Notes: generated from the letters alone by a model not told the origin. A stretch of DNA of 64,000 nucleotides from Sphingomonas baiyangensis (GCF_005144715.1 NZ_SWKR01000001.1:558001-622000), one strand, 5' to 3'; shown: positions 34,968 to 45,015, counted from the stretch's first letter. Numbers and translations are program-made.

Positions 34968-35733
34968 ACTGTCGGCGACGGGCATCGGCGTGACGGCGGA
35001 TGGACAGGCAATCGTCTCCGAGGCCGATCTGCGGCTGGCACCGGGCGAGCTCGTCGTGCTGCTCGGCCCCAATGGCGCGGGCAAGACTAGCCTGTTGCGC
35101 GCCGCGATCGGGCTTGCGCGCCCGGCGTCGGGCAGCGCGACGATCGGCGGGCGTGACGTGTTCGCGACGCCGCCTGCCGAGCGCGCCCGGATGCTCGCCT
35201 ATCTGCCGCAGGCGCGCGCGCTGGCCTGGCCGCAATCCGTGCGCGACGTCGTGGCGCTCGGCCGCTTCGCGCACGGCGCGGCACCCGGCCGGCTGGGCGC
35301 CGCCGACGCCGCCGCCGTCGCACGCGCGATCGACGCCGCCGATCTGGCGCACCTCGCCGATCGCTCGACCGCGACGCTGTCGGGCGGCGAGGTGGCGCGC
35401 GTCCATCTGGCGCGCGCGCTCGCGGCCGAGGCGCCGCTGATCGTGGCGGACGAGCCCGTCGCCTCGCTCGATCCGCGCCACCAGCACCGCGTGATGACGC
35501 TGCTGCGCGGCTTCGTCGCGGCCGGCGGCGGCGCGCTGGTAGTGCTGCACGATCTCGATCTGGCGGCGCGCCATGCCGATCGGCTGGTATGGATGGCGGG
35601 GGGGCGCATCGTCGCCGACGGCCCGCCCGCCGCGACGATGACCTCCGATCGCATCGCCGCCGTCTACGGCGTCGCCGCGCGCGTGCTCGATACCGGCGCC
35701 GGCCGCCACGTCATCGTCGAGGGCGCGCTCTAA
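34960..35733 (+). CDS. btuD: ABC transporter ATPase for cobalamin
   Basis: This 257-aa ATPase powers BtuC. Walker A GPNGAGKT is at about 36-43, the signature LSGGEVARV near 139-147, Walker B LIVADEP near 157-163, and the switch His in LHDLDLAARH near 192. It overlaps the 3' end of btuC by 8 bp and converges on the DUF2891 gene with a 4-bp overlap at the stop codons. Last gene of the riboswitch operon. Confidence 0.92.
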   Translation: MAELSATGIGVTADGQAIVSEADLRLAPGELVVLLGPNGAGKTSLLRAAIGLARPASGSATIGGRDVFATPPAERARMLAYLPQARALAWPQSVRDVVALGRFAHGAAPGRLGAADAAAVARAIDAADLAHLADRSTATLSGGEVARVHLARALAAEAPLIVADEPVASLDPRHQHRVMTLLRGFVAAGGGALVVLHDLDLAARHADRLVWMAGGRIVADGPPAATMTSDRIAAVYGVAARVLDTGAGRHVIVEGAL

Positions 35734-36725
35734 CCCGCCATCAACGCCAGCAATGCGAAGCTCGCGAGCCAGTGCGTGCCCATATAATCGTCGGCCAGGT
35801 GCGGCAGGCTGGCGGCCAGATGCGCCTCGGCGGTCGCGCGCGCGGGCACGATGGCGGCGTGATCTTCGGGAAGCGCCGCCGCGATGCGCCGCCAGCACCA
35901 TGCGCGCGACAGGTTCAGCCCGTCGAGATGCGCGATCTTGCCGTCGCTGCGGTCCGATACGGTCGCGGGCGTGAACAGGCTCGCGGGCGCACCGGCTTCC
36001 GCGCGCGGCAGGAAAGCGTCGAACCATGCAGCGAAGTCGGCCGGCGGCAGCACCGCCGCCATCAACAGCGCCTCGATCAGCGCGGGCGACAGGAAGGCAT
36101 CGCCTTCGGGCTCCCATGCCTGGCAATCGCGGTCGCCGCGATAGGCATTCAGCGCCCAGCCGATGATCGTTTCCGCCAGCACCGCATCGTGCCGCCGCGC
36201 CCATGCGAGCGCGTGGACCAGCGCGAACGCGGTGTTGAAATGCGTGCCGGTGCGGATCGGATAGGTCAGGCGCGGCAGATAGCCGGCGAACCGCTCGGCG
36301 AAGGCGCGCGCGAGCGGCTCGAGCGCCGCGCCCCAGCCGGCATCGTGACGCGCGGCCTCGCCATGCAGCGCCAGCAGCCAGCCCCAGCCATAGGGCCGCT
36401 CGAACCCGGCGCTTGCCGGGCGCGCCAGATAGGCGAGCTCGCCCGCCACCTTGTCAGGCACCAGCATCGCATCGGCGCGCGCGCGAACCTCGCCGGCTTC
36501 GGGCAGGCCGGGATGGAGCCGCGCGATGGTGAGCAGCTGCCACCAGCCATGCACGCAGCTGTGCCAGTCGAAGCTGCCGTGGAAGATGGGGTGCAGCTCG
36601 GCGGGTGCGCGCACATCCTGCGGCCCCGTCATCACATGATCGAGCTTGTAGGGCCATTGCTGCCCGATATGCCCCAGCGTCAGCCGCGCGAACCCTGCGG
36701 CCATGTCGCACGTCAGGTGCGTCAT
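35730..36725 (-). CDS. DUF2891 family protein
   Basis: The 331-aa protein starts MTHLTCDMAAGFARL and has no signal or membrane helix. It is rich in Trp, His and Asp (DWHSCVHGWWQLL, WEPEGDAFLSPALIEALLMA, GTHWLASFALLAL), consistent with an alpha-helical (alpha/alpha) toroid enzyme fold typical of DUF2891; the catalytic chemistry is unknown. It overlaps the DUF979 gene by 4 bp (ATGA) and closes the 5-oxoprolinase operon. Presence in this operon suggests a role linked to pyroglutamate or N-terminal pyroglutamyl compounds. Confidence 0.8.
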   Translation of the reverse strand: MTHLTCDMAAGFARLTLGHIGQQWPYKLDHVMTGPQDVRAPAELHPIFHGSFDWHSCVHGWWQLLTIARLHPGLPEAGEVRARADAMLVPDKVAGELAYLARPASAGFERPYGWGWLLALHGEAARHDAGWGAALEPLARAFAERFAGYLPRLTYPIRTGTHFNTAFALVHALAWARRHDAVLAETIIGWALNAYRGDRDCQAWEPEGDAFLSPALIEALLMAAVLPPADFAAWFDAFLPRAEAGAPASLFTPATVSDRSDGKIAHLDGLNLSRAWCWRRIAAALPEDHAAIVPARATAEAHLAASLPHLADDYMGTHWLASFALLALMAG

Positions 36726-37666
36726 CGCGCGAACCCCAGCCACCAGATGAGGAAGATGTTGACCGCGAGCAGCGGCAGCGCGGTGCCGATCTGCCGCTTG
36801 ATAACGGCGTTCTGGTCCCTCAGTTCGAGCAGGGCGGCGGGCACCAGATTGAAGTTCGCCGCCATCGGCGTCATCAGCGTGCCGCAGAAGCCCGCGAGCA
36901 TCCCGATCGAGGCGATCACCGCCGGATCGCCGCGATAGGTGCCGATCAAGAGCGGAATGCCCACCGCCGCCGCCATCACCGGGAAGGCGGCAAAGGCATT
37001 CCCCATCACCATCGTGAACAGCGCCATGCCGAGGCCATAGGCGATCACCGCGCCCGCCACGCTCCCCTCGGGAATCGCGCCGCCGATGATCTCGCCCACC
37101 ACTTCGCCCACGCCCGCCAGCGCGAACACCGCGCCGAGGCTTGCGAGCATCTGCGGCAGCACCGCGGCCCACCCCACCCCGTCCATCAGCCGCCGCCCTT
37201 CCTCGAACGCGGTGGCGGGGCGCGGGCGCAGCCACGCCTGTGCGACCGCGAGCGCCAGCATCGCGCCGATCGCCAGCGCCACCAGCGTCGTCTGGCGCGG
37301 ATCGAACCATGCCGGAAACTGCTTGAACGCAAAGGTGCCGATCAGCGCGACGGCGGGAATGACGAGCGCGGGGAGGAACAGCCGGTTGCCGCGCCGTGCG
37401 GCTTCGGCGGCGCGCTCCCCGGCGCTGGTGGTGAGGTTCGCGCCACGCCCCATCGCGCCGCTGCCCGCGATCGCCACCAGTCCGAGCACCAGCACGCCGT
37501 TGCCGACATCGCCGAGCAGGTCGCCGGCAAGGAAGCTCACCGCGATCAGCGCGTAGAAGATGGCGTTGCCCCACCGCTTCGCATTGCTGCGGTCGAGCGC
37601 GCTCAGCACCGCGAACGCGGCGAACACCACGCCCGCGATCGTGTAGATGAAGGGCAGCCCGATCAT
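36722..37666 (-). CDS. DUF979 family membrane protein
   Basis: The 314-aa protein is very hydrophobic, with about nine or ten predicted transmembrane segments (MIGLPFIYTIAGVVFAAFAVL and others). Family-typical stretches include GLGMALFTMVMGNAFAAFPVMAAAVG and GFCGTLMTPMAANFN. DUF979 and DUF969 proteins occur as adjacent pairs, often beside pyrrolidone-carboxylate peptidase or 5-oxoprolinase genes; a paired transporter is the likely role. It overlaps its partner and the DUF2891 gene by 4 bp each, so three genes are translationally coupled. Confidence 0.85.
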   Translation of the reverse strand: MIGLPFIYTIAGVVFAAFAVLSALDRSNAKRWGNAIFYALIAVSFLAGDLLGDVGNGVLVLGLVAIAGSGAMGRGANLTTSAGERAAEAARRGNRLFLPALVIPAVALIGTFAFKQFPAWFDPRQTTLVALAIGAMLALAVAQAWLRPRPATAFEEGRRLMDGVGWAAVLPQMLASLGAVFALAGVGEVVGEIIGGAIPEGSVAGAVIAYGLGMALFTMVMGNAFAAFPVMAAAVGIPLLIGTYRGDPAVIASIGMLAGFCGTLMTPMAANFNLVPAALLELRDQNAVIKRQIGTALPLLAVNIFLIWWLGFAR

Positions 37667-38316
37667 GTGCGAAAGCGCCGGTCGAACCACAGCAGCCGCG
37701 CGCCGTGGATGACGAGTGCCGCGATCGCCGTCGGGATCGCCCAGACCGAAAGCTCGAACGGCTCGACGAGGATGCCATAGCCCTCCAGCACGCCGCGCAT
37801 CAGCAGGATCGATCCGATCGCGATGAAGATGTCCTCGCCGAAGAACAGCCCGACATTGTCGGTCGCCGCCGCCATCGCCGGCACGCTCTCGTCGGTCTTG
37901 TCGCGCTCGGGCGACTGGAGATCGGCGGCGGCCTCGGCCATCGGCGCCACCAGCGGGCGCACCGTCTGCGCGTGTCCGGCGATCGAGACGAGCCCCAGCG
38001 CCGCGCTCAGCTGGCGGAAGACGAAGTAGAACAACAGCAGCCGCCCCACGGTGGCGCCGCGCACGCGCGCGATCAGCTCGCGCGCGCGCTGCTGCAATCC
38101 GTGGCGCTCGAGCAGGCCGATGACGGGGAGCACGATGTAGATGGCCGTCACATAGCGGCTGTCGTTGAACGCCTTGCCGAAGGCGGCGAGGATGGCCAGC
38201 GGATCGATCCCCGCCGCCAGCCCCGTCACCAGCGCCGATGCCGCCACCACCAGCAGCGGGTTGAAGCGCAGCAGGAACCCCGCGACGATGAGCGCGATGC
38301 CGGCCAGTACCCACAT
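37663..38316 (-). CDS. DUF969 family membrane protein
   Basis: The 217-aa protein starts [21 protein letters not shown] and has about five or six membrane segments. Conserved stretches such as FNDSRYVTAIYIVLPVIGLLERHGLQQRA and RQLSAALGLVSIAGHAQTVRPLVAPMAEAAA mark the DUF969 family. It pairs with DUF979 and is predicted to form a small-molecule permease, here probably for 5-oxoproline. It overlaps the 5-oxoprolinase gene by 1 bp and the DUF979 gene by 4 bp. Confidence 0.85.
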   Translation of the reverse strand: MWVLAGIALIVAGFLLRFNPLLVVAASALVTGLAAGIDPLAILAAFGKAFNDSRYVTAIYIVLPVIGLLERHGLQQRARELIARVRGATVGRLLLFYFVFRQLSAALGLVSIAGHAQTVRPLVAPMAEAAADLQSPERDKTDESVPAMAAATDNVGLFFGEDIFIAIGSILLMRGVLEGYGILVEPFELSVWAIPTAIAALVIHGARLLWFDRRFRT

Positions 38317-41300
38317 CAGCCTGCCTCCCCATAGCCGCCGCCGCCCGGCGTCTCGATCACCAGCACGTCGCCTGCCGCCAGTTCGACGCCCGCGACCGCG
38401 CCCAGCGTCTCCACCCGCCCGTCGGCGCGCTCGACGCGATTGACGCCGCACGCCCCCGCGCCACCGCCCGCCAGCCCGAAAGGCGGCACATGGCGATGGT
38501 TCGAGAGGATCGCCGCATGCATGGGCCTGAGGAACCGCAGCCGCCGCTCGGCGCCGTCGCCGCCGCGATGCGCGCCTTCGCCCCCCGATCCGCGCCGGAT
38601 GGCGAAGCGCTCGACGAGCACGGGAAAGCGCGTTTCGAGGATTTCGGGGTCGGTCAGGCGGCTGTTGGTCATGTGACTCTGGATCGCGGCGCACCCGTCG
38701 AACCCCGGCCCCGCGCCGGTGCCGCCGGCGATCGTCTCGTAATACTGGTGGGTGCCGTCGCCGAAGGTCAGGTTGTTCATCGTCCCCTGGCTCGCCGCCA
38801 GCACGCCCAATGCGCCGAACAGCGCATCGGTGACGACCTGGCTCGTCTCGACATTGCCCGCCACCACCGCGGCCGGATAGCGCGGATCGAGCATCGATCC
38901 CTCGGGAATGACGATCTCGACCGGCCGCAGGAAGCCGTCGTTCAACGGCACCGATGCGTCGATCAGCGTGCGCACGACATAGAGGCAGGCGGCACGCACC
39001 ACCGCGCGCGGCGCGTTGAAATTGCCCGGCCGCTGTTCGCTGGTGCCGGCGAAGTCGATCGTCATGCGGCGCGCCGTGCGATCGATCCGCACGGAAACGC
39101 GCACCACGCCGCCCTCGTCGGTCGGATAGGCGAAGTCGCCCTCGGCCAGATCGGGGATCAGCCGCTCGACCGCTTCGGCGGCATGGTCGAGCACATGGCG
39201 CATATAGGCGGCGACGACATCGGCGCCGTACTGCGCGCACGCATCGAGCAGCCCCGCGCTGCCGCGCGCGCAGGCGGCGATCTGCGCCATCAGGTCGCCG
39301 ATATTCTGGTCGACATTGCGCGCGGGCCATTTGCCGCTCGACAGCAGCGCGCGCGTCTCGGCTTCGCGCAGCCGCCCGCCCTCGACGAGCAGCCAGTTGT
39401 CGAACACCACGCCTTCCTCGTCGATCGTCCGGCTGTCGGCGGGCATCGATCCGGGGCTGATGCCACCGACATCGGCATGATGCCCGCGCGCGGCGACGAA
39501 GAAGTCGGGCGCCGCGCTCTCGGGCGACGCGAAAACCGGCTGGATGACGGTGATGTCGGGCAGGTGCGTGCCGCCATCATAAGGCGCGTTGACCGCATAG
39601 ACATCGCCGCGCCTTATGCCGCGACCGTCCTCGGCGCGCTTCGTAAGGATGGCGCGTACGCTGACGCCCATCGATCCCAGATGCACCGGGATATGCGGCG
39701 CATTGGCGATCAGCGCGCCGTCGCCGTCGAACAGCGCGCATGAGAAATCGAGCCGCTCGCGGATGTTGACCGATGCCGCGCTGTGCCGGAGCGCCGCGCC
39801 CATCTCTTCGGCGAGCCCCATGAACATGCCGGCGAAGATCTCGAGCCGCGCGGGATCGCGCCGTGTCGACACCGCTTCGGCTTGGCGCGCGCCGGCGCGC
39901 TCCAGCACCAGCATCGCGTCACGCTCGACGGTGGCGCGCCATCCGGAGGCGACGAAGGTGGCGCCCGTCGCCTCGGCGATCAGCGCCGGACCCTCGACCG
40001 GACGGGCATCGCGCGTCGCATGCGTGTCGCCGCCCGCCTCGCCCGCCGGCAGAATCGCCTCGGCGCGCAGCATCTCGACCAGAACGGGCCGCGTGTTGGC
40101 ATAGCCGAAGCGCTGCCGGTACGCGGCATCGAAGGCTTTGCGCATCGCCGCCGCGTCGCCGAGCGGCACTTCGACCGCGCCCTCGGTACCCGCGCTCACC
40201 AGATGCGCTGTGAGTTCGACGCGCACGCCGTCGTCCGCGCCCAGCGCCGCGCGCGCTTCGCCGGCCAGCGCATCGGCCATGCCCGCCACCGCTTCGGCCT
40301 CCAACGGCAGCCCCACGGTGCGCTCGCGCACCTCGCGCCGGTCGGCCAGCCCCATGCCATAGGCCGAGAGCACGCCCGCCAGCGGATGCACCAGCACCGT
40401 GTCGATGCCCAGCGCATCGGCTACCGCGCAGGCATGCTGCCCGCCCGCGCCGCCGAAACAGGCGAGCGCGAAGCGCGTGACGTCATGTCCGCGCGCGACC
40501 GAGATGGTGCGGATGGCATTGGCCATGTCGGCTACCGCGATCGCCACGAACGCGGCGGCGAGCTCCGCGACATCGGGCGCACCCTCGCCCATCGCCGCGC
40601 GTACTTCTTCCAGCCGCGCGCGCGCTGCCGTCGCGTCGATCGGCTCGTCGCGGTCGGGGCCGAAGACGTGCGGGAAGTGATCGGGATCGAGCCGGCCGAG
40701 CACCAGATTGCAGTCAGTGACGGTGAGCGGCCCGCCGCGCCGGTAGCAGGCCGGCCCCGGCACCGCGCCCGCCGATTGCGGCCCCACCGCCAGCCGCCCG
40801 TCCTCGAACCGGCAGATCGATCCGCCGCCCGCCGCCACGGTGTGGATGCGCAGCATCGGTGCCCGGATGCGTACGCCCGCCACGATCGTCTCGTTGTCGC
40901 GCTCGTAGCGGCCGGCATAGAGCGACACGTCGGTCGATGTGCCGCCCATGTCGAAGCCGATGACGCGATCATATCCTGCGCGCCGCGCCGTCTCGGCCAT
41001 GCCGACAATGCCGCCCGCCGGGCCCGAGAGCACCGCATCCTTGCCGCGAAACGCCGCACCCGGCGTCAGCCCGCCGTTCGACTGCATGAACAAGGCCGGC
41101 TCTCCGCCCAGCGCCGCCCCGAGCCCCGCGACATAGCGCCGCAGCACCGGCGACAGATAGGCATCGACCACGCTCGTATCGCCGCGCCCCACGAGCTTGA
41201 CGAGCGCGCCGACCTCGTGGCTCACCGATATCTGCGTGAAGCCGATCGCCCGCGCGATAGCCGCCAGCGCGATCTCGTGCGCAGGATAGGCGTGCCCATG

Positions 41301-41795
41301 CATCAGCACGATCGCGACGGCGCGCAAGCCCCGGTCATATGCCGCCTGCATCGCTACACGGGCGCGCTCGGTATCGAGCGGCGTCAGCACGGTCCCTTCG
41401 TTCATCACCCGCTCGTCGATCTCGATCGCCTCGGCGAACAGCGGCGGCGGGCGACGCACGGCGCGCGCGAACAGCTCGGGCCGGTCCTGCGTGCCGATGA
41501 CCAGCGCATCGCCGAAGCCGCGCGTGATCGCCAGCAGCACGGGTTCGCCCTTGCGTTCGAGCAGCGCATTGGTGGCGATGGTGGTGCCGATCCGCGCCTC
41601 GAGCGGCGGCAGCGCGCCGTCGCCCGCCCCGGTCAGCTCGCGGATCGCGGCGACGGCGGCATCGTCATAGCGGCCGGGGTCTTCGGAGAGATATTTGGCG
41701 ACGTGCAGCCGGCCGTCAGGTGCACGCGCCACCACATCGGTAAAGGTGCCGCCGCGATCGATCCAGAAACGCCAGCGCGGCGGTGATGCAGGCAA
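38316..41795 (-). CDS. 5-oxoprolinase, fused HyuA/HyuB (ATP-dependent)
   Basis: This 1159-aa protein hydrolyses 5-oxo-L-proline (pyroglutamate) to glutamate with ATP. The N-terminal half is hydantoinase A-like: the ASKHA nucleotide motif [10 protein letters not shown] at 12-21, then [14 protein letters not shown] near 286-299 and [18 protein letters not shown]. The C-terminal half is HyuB-like, with [30 protein letters not shown] and [17 protein letters not shown], ending in a GGGGYG loop. Bacteria often encode the halves separately; the single-chain form is the eukaryotic-like arrangement. It is the first gene of the operon with DUF969, DUF979 and DUF2891. N-methylhydantoinase activity is an alternative. 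Confidence 0.92.
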   Translation of the reverse strand: MPASPPRWRFWIDRGGTFTDVVARAPDGRLHVAKYLSEDPGRYDDAAVAAIRELTGAGDGALPPLEARIGTTIATNALLERKGEPVLLAITRGFGDALVIGTQDRPELFARAVRRPPPLFAEAIEIDERVMNEGTVLTPLDTERARVAMQAAYDRGLRAVAIVLMHGHAYPAHEIALAAIARAIGFTQISVSHEVGALVKLVGRGDTSVVDAYLSPVLRRYVAGLGAALGGEPALFMQSNGGLTPGAAFRGKDAVLSGPAGGIVGMAETARRAGYDRVIGFDMGGTSTDVSLYAGRYERDNETIVAGVRIRAPMLRIHTVAAGGGSICRFEDGRLAVGPQSAGAVPGPACYRRGGPLTVTDCNLVLGRLDPDHFPHVFGPDRDEPIDATAARARLEEVRAAMGEGAPDVAELAAAFVAIAVADMANAIRTISVARGHDVTRFALACFGGAGGQHACAVADALGIDTVLVHPLAGVLSAYGMGLADRREVRERTVGLPLEAEAVAGMADALAGEARAALGADDGVRVELTAHLVSAGTEGAVEVPLGDAAAMRKAFDAAYRQRFGYANTRPVLVEMLRAEAILPAGEAGGDTHATRDARPVEGPALIAEATGATFVASGWRATVERDAMLVLERAGARQAEAVSTRRDPARLEIFAGMFMGLAEEMGAALRHSAASVNIRERLDFSCALFDGDGALIANAPHIPVHLGSMGVSVRAILTKRAEDGRGIRRGDVYAVNAPYDGGTHLPDITVIQPVFASPESAAPDFFVAARGHHADVGGISPGSMPADSRTIDEEGVVFDNWLLVEGGRLREAETRALLSSGKWPARNVDQNIGDLMAQIAACARGSAGLLDACAQYGADVVAAYMRHVLDHAAEAVERLIPDLAEGDFAYPTDEGGVVRVSVRIDRTARRMTIDFAGTSEQRPGNFNAPRAVVRAACLYVVRTLIDASVPLNDGFLRPVEIVIPEGSMLDPRYPAAVVAGNVETSQVVTDALFGALGVLAASQGTMNNLTFGDGTHQYYETIAGGTGAGPGFDGCAAIQSHMTNSRLTDPEILETRFPVLVERFAIRRGSGGEGAHRGGDGAERRLRFLRPMHAAILSNHRHVPPFGLAGGGAGACGVNRVERADGRVETLGAVAGVELAAGDVLVIETPGGGGYGEAG

Positions 41796-41863
41796 GGGCT
41801 GGCTCCATGACGGCGACGCCGCCCGTCATACGGCCCGATGCGCGCATAACGAAAGGCCGAAGT

Positions 41864-42346
41864 TCAGCCCGGTCCCGCGCGCGCCGCGTCGATCGCCGCT
41901 ACGTCGATACGCCGCATCGTCGCCATCGCGTCGAACGCACGCTTCGCCTCGCCGCCGCCGGCGAGCAGTGCCTCGATCAGCGTGCGCGGCGTGATCTGCC
42001 AGCAGAAGCCCCAGCGGTCGCGGCACCAGCCGCAGTCGCTCTCGGCACCCCCATTGCCGACGATGGCATCCCAGTAGCGATCGGTCTCGGCCTGGTCGTC
42101 GGTGAGGATCTGGAAGCTCACCGCCTCGTCGGGCTTGAATTGCGGCCCGCCGTTGAGGCCGCAGAACGCACGGCCGAGCACGGTGAAATTGACGATGATC
42201 TCGTTGCCCGCGGCGCCGCCGGGGAAGTCCGATGGCGCCTCCGCCGCCTCGCCCACATGGCTGTCGGGGAAGGTGGCGGCATAGAATTCGGCCGCCTTGC
42301 GCGCCTCGCCATGGTCGAACCACAAGACCGTCGTCAGTTTTTCCAT
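41864..42346 (-). CDS. VOC family protein, PhnB-like (3-demethylubiquinone methyltransferase-like)
   Basis: The 160-aa protein starts MEKLTTVLWFDHGEARKAAEFYAATFPDSHV, the standard opening of PhnB/YdcE-type VOC proteins, and contains SECGW-like SDCGWCRDRWGFCWQITPR, the hallmark C-terminal segment. It has a betaalphabetabetabeta metal-binding fold; its substrate is not assignable. It follows another VOC gene after 2 bp and ends the seven-gene minus-strand operon that begins near 45559. An HxlR regulator is divergent at the other end. Confidence 0.85.
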   Translation of the reverse strand: MEKLTTVLWFDHGEARKAAEFYAATFPDSHVGEAAEAPSDFPGGAAGNEIIVNFTVLGRAFCGLNGGPQFKPDEAVSFQILTDDQAETDRYWDAIVGNGGAESDCGWCRDRWGFCWQITPRTLIEALLAGGGEAKRAFDAMATMRRIDVAAIDAARAGPG

Positions 42347-42348
42347 CG

Positions 42349-43131
42349 TCACGCCTCCGCCTTGCGCGCGCCGACCAGCCCGAAGCGCACGCCCGCCCCG
42401 TCCTCGGCCACCAAGGCATAGTCGCCGCCGGGGATCTGGTCGGGCCCCTGCACCATGCGCCCTCCCGCCTCGCCGATCCGCGTCACTGCCGCGTCGATAT
42501 CGTCGACCATGAAATAGGGCTGCCAGCCGCGCCGGCCGCCCTTGAAGACGTTCATCGTCGCGCCGATGCAAATGTCGCCGGCATGGACGAACTTGTAGTC
42601 GCCGAGCGGCCCCATCGGCATCGCGCCCTCGTGCCGCAGCCCCAGCACCGCGCCGTAGAAGCCGATCGCGGCATCCTGATCGGCGGCGGTGAGCTCGTTC
42701 CACACCCCATGGCCCGGCGTCGCCTGCTCGGCGGCGACGAAGGCGCTGCTGTCCTCGTCGCTCTCGCCGCGCATGATGTAGAAGGCATGGCCCTGCGGGT
42801 CGGTCGCCATCGCCATGCGACCGACGCCGGGCATGGTGGTGGGCGGCATGTGGATCGCGCCGCCCTGCGCGGTGATCGCGGCGGCGGTTGCGTCGACATC
42901 GTCGACGCCGAAATAGGTGAGCCACACCGGCCCGCCCTCCATTCCCGGCGGCAGCGGCATCAGACCCGCCACCGCCGCGCCGTCGGGTGCCGAGAACAGC
43001 CGATAGTCCATGCCCGCCATGCCGCTGTCGGCCGCCTGCCAGCCGGCGACATGGGTGTAGAAAGCCTGCGCGGCATCGGCATCGACGGCCAGATGCTCGT
43101 ACCAGACGGGAATACCCTGTGCGTTCGCCAT
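42349..43131 (-). CDS. Two-domain VOC family protein (glyoxalase/dioxygenase superfamily)
   Basis: The 260-aa protein contains two VOC modules: residues about 5-125 (VWYEHLAVDADAAQAFY, GVDDVDATAAAITAQGG, ATDPQGHAFYIMRG) and about 135-255 (GVWNELTAADQDAAIGFY, DIDAAVTRIGEAGGRMVQG, FGLVGARK). It may bind or detoxify a small electrophile, but no substrate can be named. It lies 12 bp after the DUF1428 gene and 2 bp before the PhnB-like gene. Confidence 0.85.
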   Translation of the reverse strand: MANAQGIPVWYEHLAVDADAAQAFYTHVAGWQAADSGMAGMDYRLFSAPDGAAVAGLMPLPPGMEGGPVWLTYFGVDDVDATAAAITAQGGAIHMPPTTMPGVGRMAMATDPQGHAFYIMRGESDEDSSAFVAAEQATPGHGVWNELTAADQDAAIGFYGAVLGLRHEGAMPMGPLGDYKFVHAGDICIGATMNVFKGGRRGWQPYFMVDDIDAAVTRIGEAGGRMVQGPDQIPGGDYALVAEDGAGVRFGLVGARKAEA

Positions 43132-43143
43132 GATGCCCTCCGC

Positions 43144-43857
43144 TCAGCGATCGACGATGGGGACGAAGCCGCCGAACATCATGCGCTTGCCATCGAACGG
43201 CGCGTCCTGCCCGGTCATCCGCGGATCGGCCATCACCTTCTCCCAGCCGGCGTCGCGCGTCGCCTTGTCGGGCCATTCGACCCAGCCATAGGCCGCCGTC
43301 TCGCCATCCTGCCGATGCACCGCGCGGTGGAAATCGGTCTGCTTGCCGTCGCGCACATCGTCGGCAAAGGCATCGACCACGCGCAGCGCGCCGTTCTCGA
43401 GGAACGCGGGCGCACATGCCGCCGAGAATCGCGCATAGGCGTCGCGCGCGTCGAGCGGCATCGGCATCACCACGCCGTCGATATAGCCGGTGCCGGCGCC
43501 CTGTCCCTCGTCGCACACGCTCTCGAAGCCGCCCCACACCATGCGCTTGCCGTCGAACGGCATCGTCGCGCCGACTTCCTTCATCCGGGGATCGGACATG
43601 ATGCGCGCATTGGCGGCGTCGCGCGTCGCCTTGTCGGGATATTCGATCCAGCTGAACAGCACCGTCTCGTCCTCGGCCGCGTCGACCGCGCCCCACAGGT
43701 CGTTCACCTCGCCACGCGGCACATCGTCTGCCCAAGCCTCGACCATCCGCGTCGCGCCGAACTCCCTGAACAGCGGCGCGGCGTCGTCGGCATGCTTCTT
43801 GTACGCTTCCTTGTTGGCGCTGGGCACGGGCACTAGAAAGCCCTCGACATAGGTCAT
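43144..43857 (-). CDS. Tandem DUF1428 protein
   Basis: The 237-aa protein is two DUF1428 modules fused in tandem: residues 1-118 (MTYVEGFLVPVPSANKEAY to DGKRMVWGGFESVC) and 119-237 (GYIDGVVMPMPLDARDAY to DGKRMMFGGFVPIVDR). Both end in the same PFDGKRMxxGGF block and both have a WxE-PDKATRDA motif, so an internal duplication is clear. DUF1428 is a ferredoxin-like alpha/beta family of unknown role, usually a single module of about 115 residues. AGGAG sits 8 nt before the ATG at 43857. Confidence 0.85.
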   Translation of the reverse strand: MTYVEGFLVPVPSANKEAYKKHADDAAPLFREFGATRMVEAWADDVPRGEVNDLWGAVDAAEDETVLFSWIEYPDKATRDAANARIMSDPRMKEVGATMPFDGKRMVWGGFESVCDEGQGAGTGYIDGVVMPMPLDARDAYARFSAACAPAFLENGALRVVDAFADDVRDGKQTDFHRAVHRQDGETAAYGWVEWPDKATRDAGWEKVMADPRMTGQDAPFDGKRMMFGGFVPIVDR

Positions 43858-43879
43858 GGCATCTCTCCTGCTGTATCTA

Positions 43880-44335
43880 TCATTGCGCCGCGATGCGTTG
43901 CGCCACGCGTTCGAGCTGGTCGGCGGCGGCGCCCCAGCCTGCATGGAAGCCCATCGCCTCGTGCTGCGCACATGCCTCTTCGGTCCAGTGGCGACAGGTG
44001 GCGGTGTAGCGCGTGCCTTCGCCGGCATCGGCAAGCTCGATCGTCGCGACCATGAACGGCCCGCGCGGCCGCCAGTCGGGCGTCAATGCATCGGTGAAGA
44101 CGATGCGCTCGCCGGGCACGATTTCGAGGATGACGCCCGCGCCCTCGTCGACGCGCTCGCCCGCAGGGCCTTCCATCACGGTGCGGAAGATGCCGCCTGC
44201 GCGCCACTCGACTTCGCTTTCGGCCACCCGCCACGGCGCGGGACAGAACCATTCATCGAGATGCTCGGTCCAGGCACGCCACACCGCGTCGCGCGGCGCG
44301 GCGATCACGCGGTCGATCATGAGTTCGTTGGGCAT
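43880..44335 (-). CDS. SRPBCC (AHSA1-like) domain protein
   Basis: The 151-aa protein has a START/Bet v1-type ligand-binding cavity fold, opening MPNELMIDRVIAAPRDAVWRAWTEHLDEWFCPAPW and closing with TEEACAQHEAMGFHAGWGAAADQLERVA, the hallmark of activator-of-Hsp90-like SRPBCC proteins. No catalytic residue is evident. It lies 11 bp after the GST gene and 22 bp before the DUF1428 gene. These small families recur together beside HxlR/ArsR-type regulators. Confidence 0.87.
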   Translation of the reverse strand: MPNELMIDRVIAAPRDAVWRAWTEHLDEWFCPAPWRVAESEVEWRAGGIFRTVMEGPAGERVDEGAGVILEIVPGERIVFTDALTPDWRPRGPFMVATIELADAGEGTRYTATCRHWTEEACAQHEAMGFHAGWGAAADQLERVAQRIAAQ

Positions 44336-44346
44336 GGATGCTCCTG

Positions 44347-45003
44347 TCAGGCGGCGACGGGTTCGTCGCGAAAATCGCCGAGCTGCGCGGCCAGCGCGCG
44401 CTGGAAGGCGGGCCGCGCCTCGCCGCGATCGACATAGGCGGCAAGCGCCGGTCGCGGATCGATCAGTTCGGCGCGCGGGCAGGCGCGCAGCACCGTCACC
44501 ATTGCGATGTCGGCGATGCTGAACGCGTCGCCGAGCCATGCCCGCTCGCCCAGCGCGTCGGCCAGCCGGTCGAGCCGCTGGCCGAGCTGTGCCACCAATC
44601 CCGGTCGCCGCAGTCGCGCCCATTCCTCGCCGGCTGCGAAGATGTCGACCGTGCCGAGCTGCATCGTGAACGGCTCGACCGAATTATATGCCGCGAACAG
44701 CCACGAGACGACCCGGTCGCGCGCGGCACCGCCTTGCGGCAGCAATTGCGCGTCGCGCTCGCCGAGATGCAGCAGGATGGCACCGCTCTCGAACAAAGAG
44801 ACGTCACCGTCGCGCAGGACGGGCACCTGTCCCCAGGGCTGCTCGGCAAAATAGTCCTCCTGCCGCGCGCGCGCGTCGAGCAGGCGCATGGCATAGCGCA
44901 GGCCGATCTCCTCGCACGCCCAGCGCGGGCGCAGATCGCGGACATGCCCGCGCGCGAAATCGGGCACCCAGTCGAAACCGGTGATGGTGATGGCATCGCT
45001 CAC
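44347..45003 (-). CDS. Glutathione S-transferase family protein
   Basis: The 218-aa protein has the two-domain GST layout: a thioredoxin-like N-domain with WACEEIGLRYAMRLLDARARQEDYFAEQPWGQVPVLRDGD and the SNAIL-like glutathione motif FESGAILLHLGE near 70-81, then an all-helical C-domain with FSIADIAMVTVLR near 160. It could conjugate or reduce electrophiles. It belongs to the minus-strand detoxification-type operon, between a VOC gene and the SRPBCC gene. Confidence 0.88.
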   Translation of the reverse strand: MSDAITITGFDWVPDFARGHVRDLRPRWACEEIGLRYAMRLLDARARQEDYFAEQPWGQVPVLRDGDVSLFESGAILLHLGERDAQLLPQGGAARDRVVSWLFAAYNSVEPFTMQLGTVDIFAAGEEWARLRRPGLVAQLGQRLDRLADALGERAWLGDAFSIADIAMVTVLRACPRAELIDPRPALAAYVDRGEARPAFQRALAAQLGDFRDEPVAA

Positions 45004-45015
45004 ATGCCGCTCCTC

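Noticed and set aside
39783..41786. A 667-residue plus-strand frame opposite the 5-oxoprolinase gene
   Set aside because: It is His/Arg-rich, without motifs, and fully antisense to a gene with many conserved motifs.
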